In this document: piece after piece, positions 36,100 through 45,302 of the stretch
How positions within the stretch are numbered: position 1 is the first letter of the stretch
Layout: each line of letters starts with the position of its first letter
Assembly (NCBI RefSeq): GCF_902833055.1
Contig: NZ_CADFEJ010000004.1
Location: 186,001-250,000, forward strand
Direction: 5' to 3'
DNA: 64,000 nucleotides
From: Burkholderia territorii
Lineage (GTDB): Bacteria > Pseudomonadota > Gammaproteobacteria > Burkholderiales > Burkholderiaceae
Position numbers and translations under genes: made by a program
Notes under the pieces: model-generated
What the model was told of the DNA's origin: nothing
Seen by the model: the letters and a program-made list of their open reading frames with translations, nothing else
Databases searched by the model: none

Positions 36100-36783
36100 C
36101 TACGCCGGCTGCTGCGTGTCCATGCGGCCGAACCACGACGGCACGAGCGCGACTGCATCGTCGAGCGATGCGAGCACGTGCAGGCTCAGCGCGACGATCT
36201 CGGGCGTCGGCGCCTTCAGGTCGGGCACGGTGACGACCGATGCGCCCGCGCCGGCGGCCGATTGCGCGCCGAAGTCGCTGTCCTCGAACGCAACGCACGC
36301 GTGCGCCGGCACGCCGAGGCGTTCGGCCGCGAGCCGGTACACGGCCGGGTCGGGCTTGCCGCGCGCGACTTCGTCGCCGCCCGCGATCGCGCGGAAGAAC
36401 GGCAGCACGCCGACCGCGTCGAGCCGCGCACGGATCACGTCGCGCGCGGACGACGATGCGACCGCGCACGGAATGCCTGCCTGCGCGAGCGTCTCGAGCA
36501 GCGCCAGCGCGCCGGATTTCAGCGGAAACTTCGGATGAGGTTCGGGCGCGGCCAGCTGCTCGCGCACGCGGGTGCGCACGGCGTCGAACGTGTCGGCGTC
36601 GCCGATGAGCCGCGCGAGAATCACCTGGCCCTCGGCGAACGAGCGGCCGACGATTTGCAGATAATCGATTTCGGTCAGCACGACGCCGTGCGCACTCGAC
36701 ACGTCGATCCACGTGTTCATGATGGTCCGCTCGGAATCGACGAGCAGGCCGTCCATGTCGAAGAGCGCGGCGGAGAAGGTCAT
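36100..36783 (-). CDS. HAD-superfamily hydrolase (phosphoglycolate phosphatase-like)
   Basis: This is a 227-residue phosphatase of HAD subfamily IA. Motif I is FDMDGLLVDSE at residues 8-18, motif II is the Ser in CAVASSSAR near 110, and motif III is the Lys in ARGKPDPAVY near 145. Motif IV is FEDSDFGAQSAAGAG near 170. The alpha-helical cap of about 60 residues follows motif I. Beta-phosphoglucomutase, phosphoglycolate phosphatase and sugar phosphatases all look like this, so the substrate is open. It lies 95 bases downstream of argH on the same strand. Confidence 0.88.
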   Translation of the reverse strand: MTFSAALFDMDGLLVDSERTIMNTWIDVSSAHGVVLTEIDYLQIVGRSFAEGQVILARLIGDADTFDAVRTRVREQLAAPEPHPKFPLKSGALALLETLAQAGIPCAVASSSARDVIRARLDAVGVLPFFRAIAGGDEVARGKPDPAVYRLAAERLGVPAHACVAFEDSDFGAQSAAGAGASVVTVPDLKAPTPEIVALSLHVLASLDDAVALVPSWFGRMDTQQPA

Positions 36784-36877
36784 CGGCGGTATCCGGGAAG
36801 CGGGAAAGGCGTCGAGCGGCACGACGGCCGCCCGAGGGAAGGACGGACGCGCCAGGCGCCCGTGCATGCCGGCAGGC

Positions 36878-38287
36878 TTACTTGCCGAGCGCGGCGCGAG
36901 CGGCCTTGACCGCCGCACGCACTTGGTCGGGCGCGGTGCCGCCCGGGTGGTTGCGGCTCGCGACCGAACCTTCGAGCGTCAGGTAGCCGAACACGTCGTC
37001 GCCGATCAGGTGCGCGACGTTCGGCAGTTCCCGCTTCATTTCGTCGAGCGTCAGGTCGGCGAGGTCGATGCCGCGGTCGTCGCAGATCTTCACCGCGTGC
37101 GCGACGGCTTCATGCGCATCGCGGAACGGCAGCCCGCGCTTCACGAGATAGTCGGCGAGGTCGGTCGCGGTCGAGAAGCCCTGCAGCGCGGCCGCGCGCA
37201 TCGCATCCGGCTTCACGGTGATGCCGGCGACCATCTCGGCGAAGATGCGCAGCGTGTCGGCGACGGTGTCGACCGTGTCGAACAGCGGCTCCTTGTCTTC
37301 CTGGTTGTCCTTGTTGTACGCGAGCGGCTGGCCCTTCATCAGCGTAAGAAGCGCCATCAGGTGGCCGTTGACGCGGCCCGTCTTGCCGCGCGCGAGCTCG
37401 GGCACGTCCGGGTTCTTCTTCTGCGGCATGATCGAGCTGCCGGTGCAGAAGCGGTCGGCGATGTCGATGAAGCCGACGCGCGGGCTCATCCACAGCACGA
37501 GTTCTTCGGAGAAACGCGATACGTGCGTCATCACGAGCGCCGATGCCGCCGTGAATTCGATCGCGAAGTCGCGATCCGACACCGCGTCGAGCGAGTTCGC
37601 GCAGATGCCGTCGAAGCCGAGCGTCTTCGCGACGGCGTGACGGTCGATCGGGTAGCTCGTGCCGGCGAGCGCGGCCGCGCCGAGCGGCAGGCGGTTCACG
37701 CGGGTGCGGCAGTCGCGCATGCGCTCGGCGTCGCGCGTGAACATCTCGACGTACGCGAGCAGGTGGTGGCCGAACGTGACCGGCTGCGCGACCTGCAGGT
37801 GCGTGAAGCCCGGCATGATCGTGTCCGCGTTCTTTTCCGCGAGGTCGATCAGCGCGCCGCGCAGGTCGTTCAGCAGGCCGCCGATGCGGTCGATCTCGCC
37901 GCGCAGCCACAGACGGATGTCGGTCGCGACCTGGTCGTTGCGCGAGCGGCCCGTGTGCAGGCGCTTGCCGGCATCGCCGATCAGCGCGGTCAGGCGCGCC
38001 TCGATGTTCAGGTGGACGTCCTCGAGATCCAGCTGCCATTCGAATTCGCCGCGCTCGATCTCGCCCTTGATCTGCGTCATCCCGCGTTCGATCGCGGCGA
38101 GGTCGTCGGCGCTGATGATCTTCTGCGCCGCGAGCATGCTCGCGTGCGCGAGCGAGCCGGCGATGTCGACGAGCGCGAGGCGCTTGTCGAAAAACACCGA
38201 CGACGTGTAGCGCTTGACCAGCTCCGACATCGGTTCCGAGAAGCGGGCCGACCAGGCCTCGCCCTTTTTGTGCAGTTGGGACGTCAT
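36878..38287 (-). CDS. argH: Argininosuccinate lyase
   Basis: ArgH releases arginine and fumarate from argininosuccinate, the last step of arginine synthesis. The 469-residue protein has [13 protein letters not shown] near residue 111, [18 protein letters not shown] near 160, and the superfamily signature [16 protein letters not shown] near 283 with the catalytic serine loop. Its length and its C-terminus [18 protein letters not shown] are normal. I placed the start at 38287 because the conserved [16 protein letters not shown] begins there, although the frame is open upstream. Confidence 0.97.
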   Translation of the reverse strand: MTSQLHKKGEAWSARFSEPMSELVKRYTSSVFFDKRLALVDIAGSLAHASMLAAQKIISADDLAAIERGMTQIKGEIERGEFEWQLDLEDVHLNIEARLTALIGDAGKRLHTGRSRNDQVATDIRLWLRGEIDRIGGLLNDLRGALIDLAEKNADTIMPGFTHLQVAQPVTFGHHLLAYVEMFTRDAERMRDCRTRVNRLPLGAAALAGTSYPIDRHAVAKTLGFDGICANSLDAVSDRDFAIEFTAASALVMTHVSRFSEELVLWMSPRVGFIDIADRFCTGSSIMPQKKNPDVPELARGKTGRVNGHLMALLTLMKGQPLAYNKDNQEDKEPLFDTVDTVADTLRIFAEMVAGITVKPDAMRAAALQGFSTATDLADYLVKRGLPFRDAHEAVAHAVKICDDRGIDLADLTLDEMKRELPNVAHLIGDDVFGYLTLEGSVASRNHPGGTAPDQVRAAVKAARAALGK

Positions 38288-38398
38288 GGCGATTCTTCGA
38301 AGGGGAGTTGGGCGGCGTGCGCCGCCGAGGGAATCCCGCGATTCTAACATTCGCGGCGCCCGCGGCCGGCGAGCGCGCAGGCCGCCCGCAGGCGCGGA

Positions 38399-40870
38399 TC
38401 AACGCGGGCCGCAGGTCAGCGGGCCGATGCGCGGCAGCGTGCCGTCGTCCGGGCGCCGGTACGCGAATTCGACCGCGCAGTCGCGGCCGCCGCCGGAGAT
38501 TTCGAGGTGATTGTTCGCGACGAGGCCGTCGACGAAGGTCAGGCCGTCGTAGCCGACGATCGTGCGCTGGCCGCTTTCGACGTGGCGGACCTCGAGTCCG
38601 GGCGGCAGCGGCGTGCCGTCCGGCGCGCGCAGCGCGATCGACGCGGCGCTGTAGCGCGTCACCGCGAAGTGCGCGAGCACGCCGGAGCGCGCCTGCGGCA
38701 CGACGTCGAGCGTCGTGTCGGCGATCCGCGCGTCGGCGGGCAGCGCCGTGCCGTCGATCGCGACGCGATTGCTCTGGTACGCATTCAGGTCGGGCACGAG
38801 CAGGTAGCCGGCCCGGTCCGTCTCGCCGATCAGCCGGTTCTGGTGCAGCACGGGCACGCGCCCGGTGTCGGTCGAGACGAGCGCGAAGCCGTCGTCGACG
38901 CGGCGCGCGGTCATCAGCCGGCCGTCCATCAGCACGAACGCGCCCGTGACGTCGACCGACGCGTTGCCGCGCCCGTCGAACGATTGCGCGAGCAGCGTGA
39001 CCTGGCCGGCGCGGCCGAGATACTGCAGTTGCCCCTGCGCGTAGCGCAGGCCCGCGTTGGCGCCCGCCTGCACGTTCCAGCCGACGCCGCCGCCGTAATC
39101 CGGCGGACGCGTCGCGTTCAGCGTGTAGGTCGAGTCGCCGTTCTGCCGGCCGGCGTTCGCCGAGACGGACGTGTTGCCGCCGAGCCCGACGCTCAGGCTC
39201 ACGAAGAACCCGCGTGCGTCGTGCTGCCGGAAGTCCTGGAAGCCGCTGAACGTGATCGAAGTGAGCCCGCCGAGATTGACGAGGTACGCGATCGAGCCGA
39301 TCCGCGACGGGACGATGCCCGGATACTTGAGGCCGAGATAGCTGAACGACAGCGTCTGCGCGCGCAGGAACGGGAACGAGACCGTGACGCGGTCGGTGGC
39401 GCGCGAGACCGGCACGCCTTCGCGGCTGCCGAGATCGCCGTAGTCGCCGAACGCGCGCAGCGTCTGCGCATCGATCGAGAAGCGCGGCGTCACGTACTGG
39501 TAGCCGACGCCGGCCTGCACGCCCGTGCGGCCCGGCGCGCTTACCGCCAGCGACGCGTTCGCGACGCCGCGTTCGCCGAGGCGGGCGAGCGCGCCGGCAC
39601 CGGCGTTGTAGACGCCGGCCGTCGCTTCCGCGTGCGCCTCGACGGTCAGCCGCTCGCTGATGCCGTAGCGCAGCGAGCCGCTTGCGGCCGGCGTGCGCGC
39701 ATAGTCGAACGAATCGTTGCCATATGCGCGGCGCAGGAACCCGGCTTCCGCCGAATAGCTGGCGAGGCCGGGCGCGAGCAGGCGCGTGTCGACGTACAGC
39801 GGAATGGTCGTCGCGATCGAGCGGCCGAGCGCGTCGCGCGTGACGACCGTCGCGTTGCCCGCGCCGGTGATGCCGGGCACGCTGTTGATCACGAACGGGC
39901 CGCTCGGCACGTCGCCGCTGAACTGGCGCACGTTGTTCACATACAAGTCGACCGAGGTGGGCACGACCGCGCTGCCGGACAGCGCAGGCACCGGAAACGT
40001 GACGAGGTCGGGGCGCAGGCCGAAGTTGCTGCGCCACTGCACGCCGCCGAGGCGCAGCGAGCGGGTCCACGACAACGACGACGAAATCGTGTCGCCGATC
40101 TGGGTCGTCGTGAGCGTGCCGGGGTTCGAGTGGCTCCACGACGTGTCGTAGCGCACGTAGCGGCGGCGGTCGTCGTACAGGTAGGCGATGCCGGTGCTGC
40201 TGAATACGCCGGCCGGATCGAAGTAGCGCGCCTCGCTCCAGACCGCGAGCGGTGCGTGGGCGAGGGTCTGCGCGTACGCGTCGTAGTTCAGCACGAAGCC
40301 GCGGCCGGAGCTGGCCGGCGGCGTGGCCGCGAGTGCGCGCGTATCGAACGTGTGCGGGATGCGCAGCGCATCGGGCACGCGCAGGTCGAGCGTTTGCCGC
40401 GCCGCATCGTAGTCGTAGCGCAGCCCCGCGAGCGTATCGAGCGCGACGAGCGTGTTCGACGACTCGTGCGCACGGTCGCCCGTGGCGACGCCCAGGTCGT
40501 TCAGGTCGGCTGACGCCGCGTACAGCCGGCCGTCGATTCTTTGAAAACGGGCGATGCGGTGCGTCGGCTCACCGTTGAGCGACACGTCGAGAAACAGTGT
40601 GTCGGGTGCGGGCACCGGCACCGGCCCCGGCGCAGGCGCAGGCGCAGGCGCAGGCGCAGGCACCGGCACGGGCACGGGCACGGGCACGGGCACGCCTGCC
40701 GCGGCCGCCTGCACCGGCACCGCCTGCGCACGGGCGGCGCAAGCATGCAGCGCCAGCGCCGCCGCGAGTGCAAGCACGGCAGCGGCGGGCGCGGCGTGTC
40801 GTGCGGCGCAGGCAGCCCGGAGGGCCGTGCTCGTCGTCGGAACGGGCAACGTCGTGCGATCCTCCGGCAC
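38399..40870 (-). CDS. Outer-membrane usher of a Csu-type (archaic) chaperone-usher pilus
   Basis: The usher secretes and orders pilin subunits across the outer membrane. The 823-residue protein has a signal peptide of about 49 residues ending in ARAQA. A low-complexity linker of alternating Val-Pro and Ala-Pro dipeptides spans about residues 59-90. The usher N-domain begins with FLDVSLNGEPTHRIARF, followed by the barrel and plug (VDLYVNNVRQFSGDVPSGPF near 305) and C-terminal domains to GPLTCGPR. The start is GTG at 40870, 3 bases after the chaperone stop. The Pro linker is encoded by tandem hexanucleotides. Confidence 0.9.
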   Translation of the reverse strand: MPEDRTTLPVPTTSTALRAACAARHAAPAAAVLALAAALALHACAARAQAVPVQAAAAGVPVPVPVPVPVPAPAPAPAPAPGPVPVPAPDTLFLDVSLNGEPTHRIARFQRIDGRLYAASADLNDLGVATGDRAHESSNTLVALDTLAGLRYDYDAARQTLDLRVPDALRIPHTFDTRALAATPPASSGRGFVLNYDAYAQTLAHAPLAVWSEARYFDPAGVFSSTGIAYLYDDRRRYVRYDTSWSHSNPGTLTTTQIGDTISSSLSWTRSLRLGGVQWRSNFGLRPDLVTFPVPALSGSAVVPTSVDLYVNNVRQFSGDVPSGPFVINSVPGITGAGNATVVTRDALGRSIATTIPLYVDTRLLAPGLASYSAEAGFLRRAYGNDSFDYARTPAASGSLRYGISERLTVEAHAEATAGVYNAGAGALARLGERGVANASLAVSAPGRTGVQAGVGYQYVTPRFSIDAQTLRAFGDYGDLGSREGVPVSRATDRVTVSFPFLRAQTLSFSYLGLKYPGIVPSRIGSIAYLVNLGGLTSITFSGFQDFRQHDARGFFVSLSVGLGGNTSVSANAGRQNGDSTYTLNATRPPDYGGGVGWNVQAGANAGLRYAQGQLQYLGRAGQVTLLAQSFDGRGNASVDVTGAFVLMDGRLMTARRVDDGFALVSTDTGRVPVLHQNRLIGETDRAGYLLVPDLNAYQSNRVAIDGTALPADARIADTTLDVVPQARSGVLAHFAVTRYSAASIALRAPDGTPLPPGLEVRHVESGQRTIVGYDGLTFVDGLVANNHLEISGGGRDCAVEFAYRRPDDGTLPRIGPLTCGPR
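40630..40695. repeat. Two tandem hexanucleotide arrays inside the usher gene
   Basis: About five copies of GGCGCA at 40630-40660 are followed by about five copies of GGGCAC at 40664-40694 (plus-strand reading). On the coding strand they give repeated Ala-Pro and Val-Pro dipeptides. Copy changes keep frame and would only alter linker length. Confidence 0.9.
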
Positions 40871-40873
40871 GGA

Positions 40874-41587
40874 TCAGGGCGGTGCCAGCCGCGCTTCGAC
40901 CGGTTGCGCGTTCACGGTCGCCTGGATCCTGACGAACCCGGCCGCGCCCGCATCCAGCTTGAGCGGCCAGCGCCGCGTGCTGCCCGCGAGCGCGTAGCCG
41001 AGCAGGCCGCGCGTGATGTCGTGCACGGCGCCGTGCGCGTCGACGAGACTCACCGCGGAAATCTGCGCGCGCCGCCCGCCGCGGTTCTCGACCGCGAGCC
41101 GCGTGCCGGATCCGTCGCGCTCGACACGCCATTCAAGGCGCGGCGTCTGCGGTGTGCCGGCGGGCTCGACGAAAACGGGCACGGAATAGCGCAGCCGGAT
41201 CGTGATGCCGTTCTCGACCGGCGTCCCGGGCGCGGGCAGTTCGTCGATCAGCACGCGATAGCTTTCCTCGGCGACGGGCGCGCCTCGCGCCGTGCGCACG
41301 AGCCGGATCAACTGCTCGGCGCTCGCGCCGATCTGCAGCAACGGCGGCGAGGCGGCGAGCGCATCGGTCGGCGTCATCACGTCGTCGCCGTTTTCCTGCG
41401 TCCAGCGATAGGCGCGAACCTGGCCATAGATCGGCTGCCCGCCCGGATTGCTGAGCGTCATGGTCGCGGCCGCCGCCGACGGCGGCAGCTCGATCGTCAC
41501 GGGTGTGATCTGCAGCGTGGCCGCGCATGCGGCCGCGGACGCCGACGCGACGCACAGCGCGGCCAGCGCGCGCGGAATCGAGGCCAC
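40874..41587 (-). CDS. Periplasmic pilus chaperone (PapD-like fold)
   Basis: This 237-residue chaperone folds pilin subunits by donor-strand complementation. The signal peptide ends near residue 23 (AAACAATLQ). The first immunoglobulin-like domain starts with LQITPVTIELPPSAAAATMT and carries ESYRVLIDELPAPG near 108-121, a chaperone-family signature. The second domain runs from about 150 to the end. It is placed between the pilin and usher genes, the standard order of the Csu-like systems. Confidence 0.88.
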   Translation of the reverse strand: MASIPRALAALCVASASAAACAATLQITPVTIELPPSAAAATMTLSNPGGQPIYGQVRAYRWTQENGDDVMTPTDALAASPPLLQIGASAEQLIRLVRTARGAPVAEESYRVLIDELPAPGTPVENGITIRLRYSVPVFVEPAGTPQTPRLEWRVERDGSGTRLAVENRGGRRAQISAVSLVDAHGAVHDITRGLLGYALAGSTRRWPLKLDAGAAGFVRIQATVNAQPVEARLAPP

Positions 41588-41593
41588 GGCGCG

Positions 41594-42130
41594 TCAGAAG
41601 TACACGGTTGCGGTGACGGTGGCCTGGTAGGTGTCGGGCTTCGGCGTGGCTTGCGCAGGTACCTGGCCGTACACGTTCAGCACTTGCGCGGAACCGGTGC
41701 CGGTGCCGCCGACCGTGTCGGTGCCTTGCGTGTTGCCCCAGATCGTCGTGTGGCCCGAGTCCTGGTAGAGCTGGTAGCCGACCGTCGTGGCGGTATTGCC
41801 GGTCGTCGTGCCGCCCATCAACCGGCTGGCGACCGTCGAGCCGCTCACCGAGCCGGCGTCGAGCCCGACGTTGTACGGCGTGGAGTTCGAGCAGGTGACG
41901 GAGACCGTGGTCTGCTGGTTGAGCGAGGACGCAAGCACGCCGGACGTGCCGAAGGCCAGCGGGTTCGCGGCGATCGCGCAGTTCGCCTGGATCGTGAGCG
42001 TGACGTTGAACTGGGCAGTGGCGTTGCCGTTCGAATAAACTGCGGCAACGGTGACGGGCTGCAGCGCGGGCGCGAATGCCAGCGTGGCTGCGAGGGTTGC
42101 TGAAAGTAGACGACGCCGGGAAGTGTTCAT
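41594..42130 (-). CDS. Major pilin subunit, spore coat U (SCPU) domain
   Basis: This is a 178-residue exported protein with one SCPU/Csu pilin domain. The signal peptide runs to about residue 30. The mature part opens with AQFNVTLTIQANCAIAANPL and has a second cysteine in VSVTCSNSTPYNVGLDAG. It ends in the strand DTYQATVTATVYF, as Csu pilins do. AGGAG lies nine bases before the ATG. It is first in the minus-strand order pilin-chaperone-usher, with only 6 bases before the chaperone, so it is probably the shaft subunit of this pilus. Confidence 0.88.
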   Translation of the reverse strand: MNTSRRRLLSATLAATLAFAPALQPVTVAAVYSNGNATAQFNVTLTIQANCAIAANPLAFGTSGVLASSLNQQTTVSVTCSNSTPYNVGLDAGSVSGSTVASRLMGGTTTGNTATTVGYQLYQDSGHTTIWGNTQGTDTVGGTGTGSAQVLNVYGQVPAQATPKPDTYQATVTATVYF

Positions 42131-42429
42131 TATGGTTATCTCCTGCCGTTTATTGGAGACGCCCGGCCGCGGAGTGCCTGCCGCGTGGTCTGTCGCCGGT
42201 CGCCGTAACCGCTCTGTCGTTGTTGGAAGACTACTCCACGGATTTGGTCGCGCGCAATGGAGAAAACGCGCACCCGGCGAGCATTGTCCGGGGTTCCGTC
42301 TGGATTGCCATCTGTCGATTTGACATGGATCAAATAACAGTGCGAACGATTGGTGCGCGGATGGATACGATGAGAGCGCTGCCCGCGCTGAAAACCGGGC
42401 CGGGCGGACAAGCCTTTTCGGGGGAATGC
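42131..42429. promoter_or_regulatory. Divergent intergenic region between pilin and tip-like subunit genes
   Basis: These 299 bases must carry both pilus promoters. The middle part (about 42205-42345) is less GC-rich than its surroundings, with tracts such as TTGTCGTTGTTGGAAG and GATTTGACATGGATCAAAT. A TTGACA -35-like hexamer is present in the latter on the plus strand at about 42319-42324. I find no clear dyad operator. No gene is visible. Confidence 0.45.
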
Positions 42430-43425
42430 ATGACGGATGACGGATTCGACGTGGCACGCTGGTGGATGCGGGCGCTGTCATGCCTGTTGCTGGCGGCACT
42501 GCTCGGCATGCCGTGGATGCCGGCCCGCGCCGACACGTGTTCGGTGACGCCGCCGGTGCCGAGCTTCGGTCAGGTCAGTCCGATTACGCAGCAGGCCTAT
42601 ACGACGAACAGCACGATGGTCGTGAGTTGCACGTGGGACACGCTGAGCCTGAACACGGGTGTGCTCGTTTGCGTGAATCTCGGCGGCACGAGCCCGCGCT
42701 ACCTGACGAGCGGGGCGAACCAGATGCAGTACGACCTGTACCAGGACACGGGCTACTCGCAACCGTGGGGCGCCGTCAGCACCGGCACGACGCCGATATC
42801 GGTCTCGTTGACGAAGCCTGGGCTTGGTACCTCCGCGAGTACGAATGTGACCATCTACGGCCGCATCGCGGCGAACCAGCCCACCGTGCCGACCGTGAAC
42901 AATGCCAGCACGGTCTATACGCAAAGCTTCAGCGGCACCCAGGCCACCTACAGCTACAGCTTTTCGCTGCTGGGCGTGCTGCCGACGCCGTGCGCGTCGC
43001 AGTCGACGGCAGGCACGATGAGTTTTACCGCCACGGCCACCGTCATCAACAACTGCATCATCAGCGCGACCGGCGTGGCGTTTCCGCCGTCGGGCGTGCT
43101 GGCGTCGGCGCTGACCGCGAGCGGATCGATCAGTGCGCGATGCACGAACGGCGATGCATTCCAGATTGCGTTGAACGGCGGCGTCAGCGGCAGTGTCACC
43201 GCGCGCACGATGCGGCGCACCGGTGGCGGCTCGGTCAGCTATCAGCTCTATCGCGACAGCGCGTTCACGCAGCCGTGGGGCGATGGCACCGGCGGCACGA
43301 CGATGGCGACCGGAACCGGCAGCGGATTCGCGCAGGCGATCACGATATACGGCCGCGTCCCCGCGCAGGCGACACCGGCGCCCGGCAACTACAGCGACAC
43401 CATCACCGCGACGATCAGTTTCTGA
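42430..43425 (+). CDS. Two-domain SCPU protein, probable pilus tip subunit
   Basis: This 331-residue exported protein has a signal peptide ending near residue 35 (PARADTCSV). Two SCPU-like domains follow. The first, at about 35-185, is divergent (CSVTPPVPSFGQVSPITQQA). The second, at about 195-331, closely resembles the pilin (INNCIISATGVAFPPSGVLA, ending YSDTITATISF). In Csu pili the two-domain subunit sits at the tip and acts as adhesin; that role is inferred here. Unusually it is transcribed away from the pilin-chaperone-usher genes. Alternative in-frame starts exist at 42361 and 42469. Confidence 0.8.
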   Translation: MTDDGFDVARWWMRALSCLLLAALLGMPWMPARADTCSVTPPVPSFGQVSPITQQAYTTNSTMVVSCTWDTLSLNTGVLVCVNLGGTSPRYLTSGANQMQYDLYQDTGYSQPWGAVSTGTTPISVSLTKPGLGTSASTNVTIYGRIAANQPTVPTVNNASTVYTQSFSGTQATYSYSFSLLGVLPTPCASQSTAGTMSFTATATVINNCIISATGVAFPPSGVLASALTASGSISARCTNGDAFQIALNGGVSGSVTARTMRRTGGGSVSYQLYRDSAFTQPWGDGTGGTTMATGTGSGFAQAITIYGRVPAQATPAPGNYSDTITATISF

Positions 43426-43431
43426 GCCGCG

Positions 43432-44241
43432 TCAATCGCGCACGAGCACGACGAGCTTCAGGTCCTCGCGGTGCGCGGGCTTCAGCGTGATCTGCTGGTA
43501 CACGAGGCGGCCGTCGGCCGGATGGTCGAATTCGCGCAGGCCGCCTTCGCGCTCGAACACGTCCTGCGACGCCCAATACTGCGCGAATGCATCGCTGCCC
43601 GCCATCAACGCGTCGATCAGCGCACGCGTCGGCGCATCGGCGAGGTGGCGAATCGAGTCGGCGCGGAATTCGGCCGCGAGCCGGCGCGCGCGGGTTTCCC
43701 AGTCGACGATCAACGTACGCGCGGCCGGCGCCATGAACGTAAAGCGCAGCAGGTTGCGGTCGTGCTCGCCGTCGAGCCAGCCCGTAAACAGCGCGGCGGC
43801 CGGCGCGTTCCAGGCGAGCGCGTTCCATTGCCGGTCGAGCACGTACGCGGGCGTGGCGATCGCGGCGACGGTCGCCGCGAGCGTCGGCGGCAGGTCGCCG
43901 GCCGCGACGTCGGGCTCGGCCGGATCGCGCTGCGCGGCCAGTTCGAACAGGTACGCGCGTTCGGCCTTCGACAACTGCAGCGCGACGGCGATCCGCGCGA
44001 GCGCATCGGCCGACGCCGACACCGGGCGGCCCTGCTCGATCCATGTGTACCAGGTCGGACTGACGCCGCACAGCTGCGCGACTTCCTCGCGCCGCAGCCC
44101 CGGCGTGCGGCGGCGCGGGCCGGGCGGCAGGCCGACGGCCTGCGGCGACAGCCGTTCGCGGTGCGCGCGGATGAATTCGCCGAGAGCGCGGGCGGGCGTC
44201 GCGTCGAGAGGCGGGGTGGGGGCGGGGGACGGCAGGCTCAT
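43432..44241 (-). CDS. HTH transcriptional regulator with MmyB-type ligand domain
   Basis: This is a 269-residue regulator. The N-terminal helix-turn-helix of the XRE class (about residues 18-95) carries the family's RRTPGLRREEVAQLCGVSPT and WYTWIEQGR. The C-terminal MmyB-like domain (about 115-265) contains VLDRQWNALAWNAPAAALF, a PAS-like segment that may bind a fatty acid or similar ligand. Such regulators often repress a divergent enzyme gene. Here the divergent neighbour is a methyltransferase gene, and a perfect palindrome lies between them. Confidence 0.9.
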   Translation of the reverse strand: MSLPSPAPTPPLDATPARALGEFIRAHRERLSPQAVGLPPGPRRRTPGLRREEVAQLCGVSPTWYTWIEQGRPVSASADALARIAVALQLSKAERAYLFELAAQRDPAEPDVAAGDLPPTLAATVAAIATPAYVLDRQWNALAWNAPAAALFTGWLDGEHDRNLLRFTFMAPAARTLIVDWETRARRLAAEFRADSIRHLADAPTRALIDALMAGSDAFAQYWASQDVFEREGGLREFDHPADGRLVYQQITLKPAHREDLKLVVLVRD

Positions 44242-44295
44242 GCGGAAACGGCTGAAAAGGGCGCCCGAGGCGCGACAAAGGATCAGGCAGGTGTA

Positions 44296-44340
44296 ACAAA
44301 TACCAGAATAACTGCTTAACTTGTACTGGTACAAGCGCGG
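44296..44340. promoter_or_regulatory. Operator candidate between HTH regulator and methyltransferase genes
   Basis: TTGTACTGGTACAA at 44321-44334 is an inverted repeat with perfect 6-bp arms. A second half-site-like TACCAG at 44302-44307 mirrors CTGGTA inside the palindrome. The region is AT-rich relative to its surroundings and lies between the two divergent starts, 80 bases from each, as expected for an autoregulated divergent promoter. Confidence 0.65.
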
Positions 44341-44402
44341 CTCTATTGTAGCGATTCGCGCGCTGACAGGCAGCAAGCGCCCACCCAAGGAAGGAGTGAA
44401 CG

Positions 44403-45155
44403 ATGAAACACCACGACCAGGTCGCCGACGCATTCGGCACGACGGCCGCCGCCTACCTGACGAGCACGGTGCACGCGACGGGCGCCGATCTGCAGGCGCT
44501 GGCCGACGCCGTGCGCGCGACGCCCGGCGCCGCGGTGCTCGATCTCGGCTGCGGCGCGGGCCATGCGAGTTTCGCGGTCGCGCCGCACGTGCGCGACGTG
44601 GTCGCATACGATCTCGCGGCGCCGATGCTCGCGACCGTCGAGGCCGCCGCGCGCGAGCGCGGGCTCGCGAACATCCGCACGCAGCAGGGGCCGGCCGAGC
44701 GGCTGCCGTTCGACGCCGGCACGTTCGACTGGGTGGTCAGCCGAATGAGCGCGCACCACTGGCACGACGTGCGCGCGGCGCTCGCCGAGATGCGTCGCGT
44801 GCTGAAGCCGGGCGGCCGCGTGCTGATGATCGATATCGCCGGCAACGACCATCCGCTGCTCGACACCTACCTGCAGGCCGCCGAAGTGCTGCGCGACGCG
44901 TCGCACGTGCGTGACTACCGTGCCGACGAGTGGCTCGCGATGTTCCGTGGCGCCGGGTTCGACGCGCAGGTGCAGAGCCGCTGGCGCCTGCCGATCGATT
45001 TCGATACATGGGTCGCGCGGATCCGCACGCCGGCCGACAGCGTCGCGGGTATCCGCGCGCTGTGGGCGCATGCGCCCGACGAGGTGCGCGGCTATTACGC
45101 GGTGCAGCCGGACGGATCCTTCGAGCACGATGCGTTGCTGATCGACGCGCGATGA
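44403..45155 (+). CDS. Class I SAM-dependent methyltransferase (UbiE-like)
   Basis: This is a 250-residue methyltransferase. SAM-binding motif I is VLDLGCGAGHASFAVA near residue 46, an acidic motif II is VAYDLAAPML near 67, and DWVVSRMSAHHWHDVRAAL follows near 108. VLKPGGRVLMIDI near 133 is the usual post-motif III strand. GGAAGGAG stands before the ATG. The substrate is unknown; relatives methylate quinones and many small molecules. Divergent from the MmyB-type regulator, which probably controls it. Confidence 0.88.
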   Translation: MKHHDQVADAFGTTAAAYLTSTVHATGADLQALADAVRATPGAAVLDLGCGAGHASFAVAPHVRDVVAYDLAAPMLATVEAAARERGLANIRTQQGPAERLPFDAGTFDWVVSRMSAHHWHDVRAALAEMRRVLKPGGRVLMIDIAGNDHPLLDTYLQAAEVLRDASHVRDYRADEWLAMFRGAGFDAQVQSRWRLPIDFDTWVARIRTPADSVAGIRALWAHAPDEVRGYYAVQPDGSFEHDALLIDAR

Positions 45156-45198
45156 GCGTCTGACGCGACACGGCGGCCGGTGCCGTCGTGCCGTTGCA

Positions 45199-45242
45199 TG
45201 AAAAAAGCCGCGATACGCGTGATTGCGTATCGCGGCTTTCCT
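45199..45242. terminator. Bidirectional terminator between methyltransferase gene and ppc
   Basis: AAAGCCGCGATACGC and GCGTATCGCGGCTTT form a perfect 15-bp stem (45204-45239) with a 6-base loop. It is flanked by an A-run on one side and a T-rich run on the other. Confidence 0.95.
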
Positions 45243-45302
45243 TTTGCAGCGCTCGTTTCGCGATGCCGGCGCGGCGCCGGGCAGGCCCGCGCCGCGCACC
45301 GA

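Noticed and set aside
40630..40695. Hexanucleotide arrays as an on/off phase-variation switch
   Set aside because: Six-base units preserve the reading frame, so slippage can only change linker length, not switch the usher off.
40630..40695. Tandem repeats as a CRISPR array
   Set aside because: Units are 6 bases, contiguous, lack spacers and lie inside a gene. No cas gene occurs in the window.
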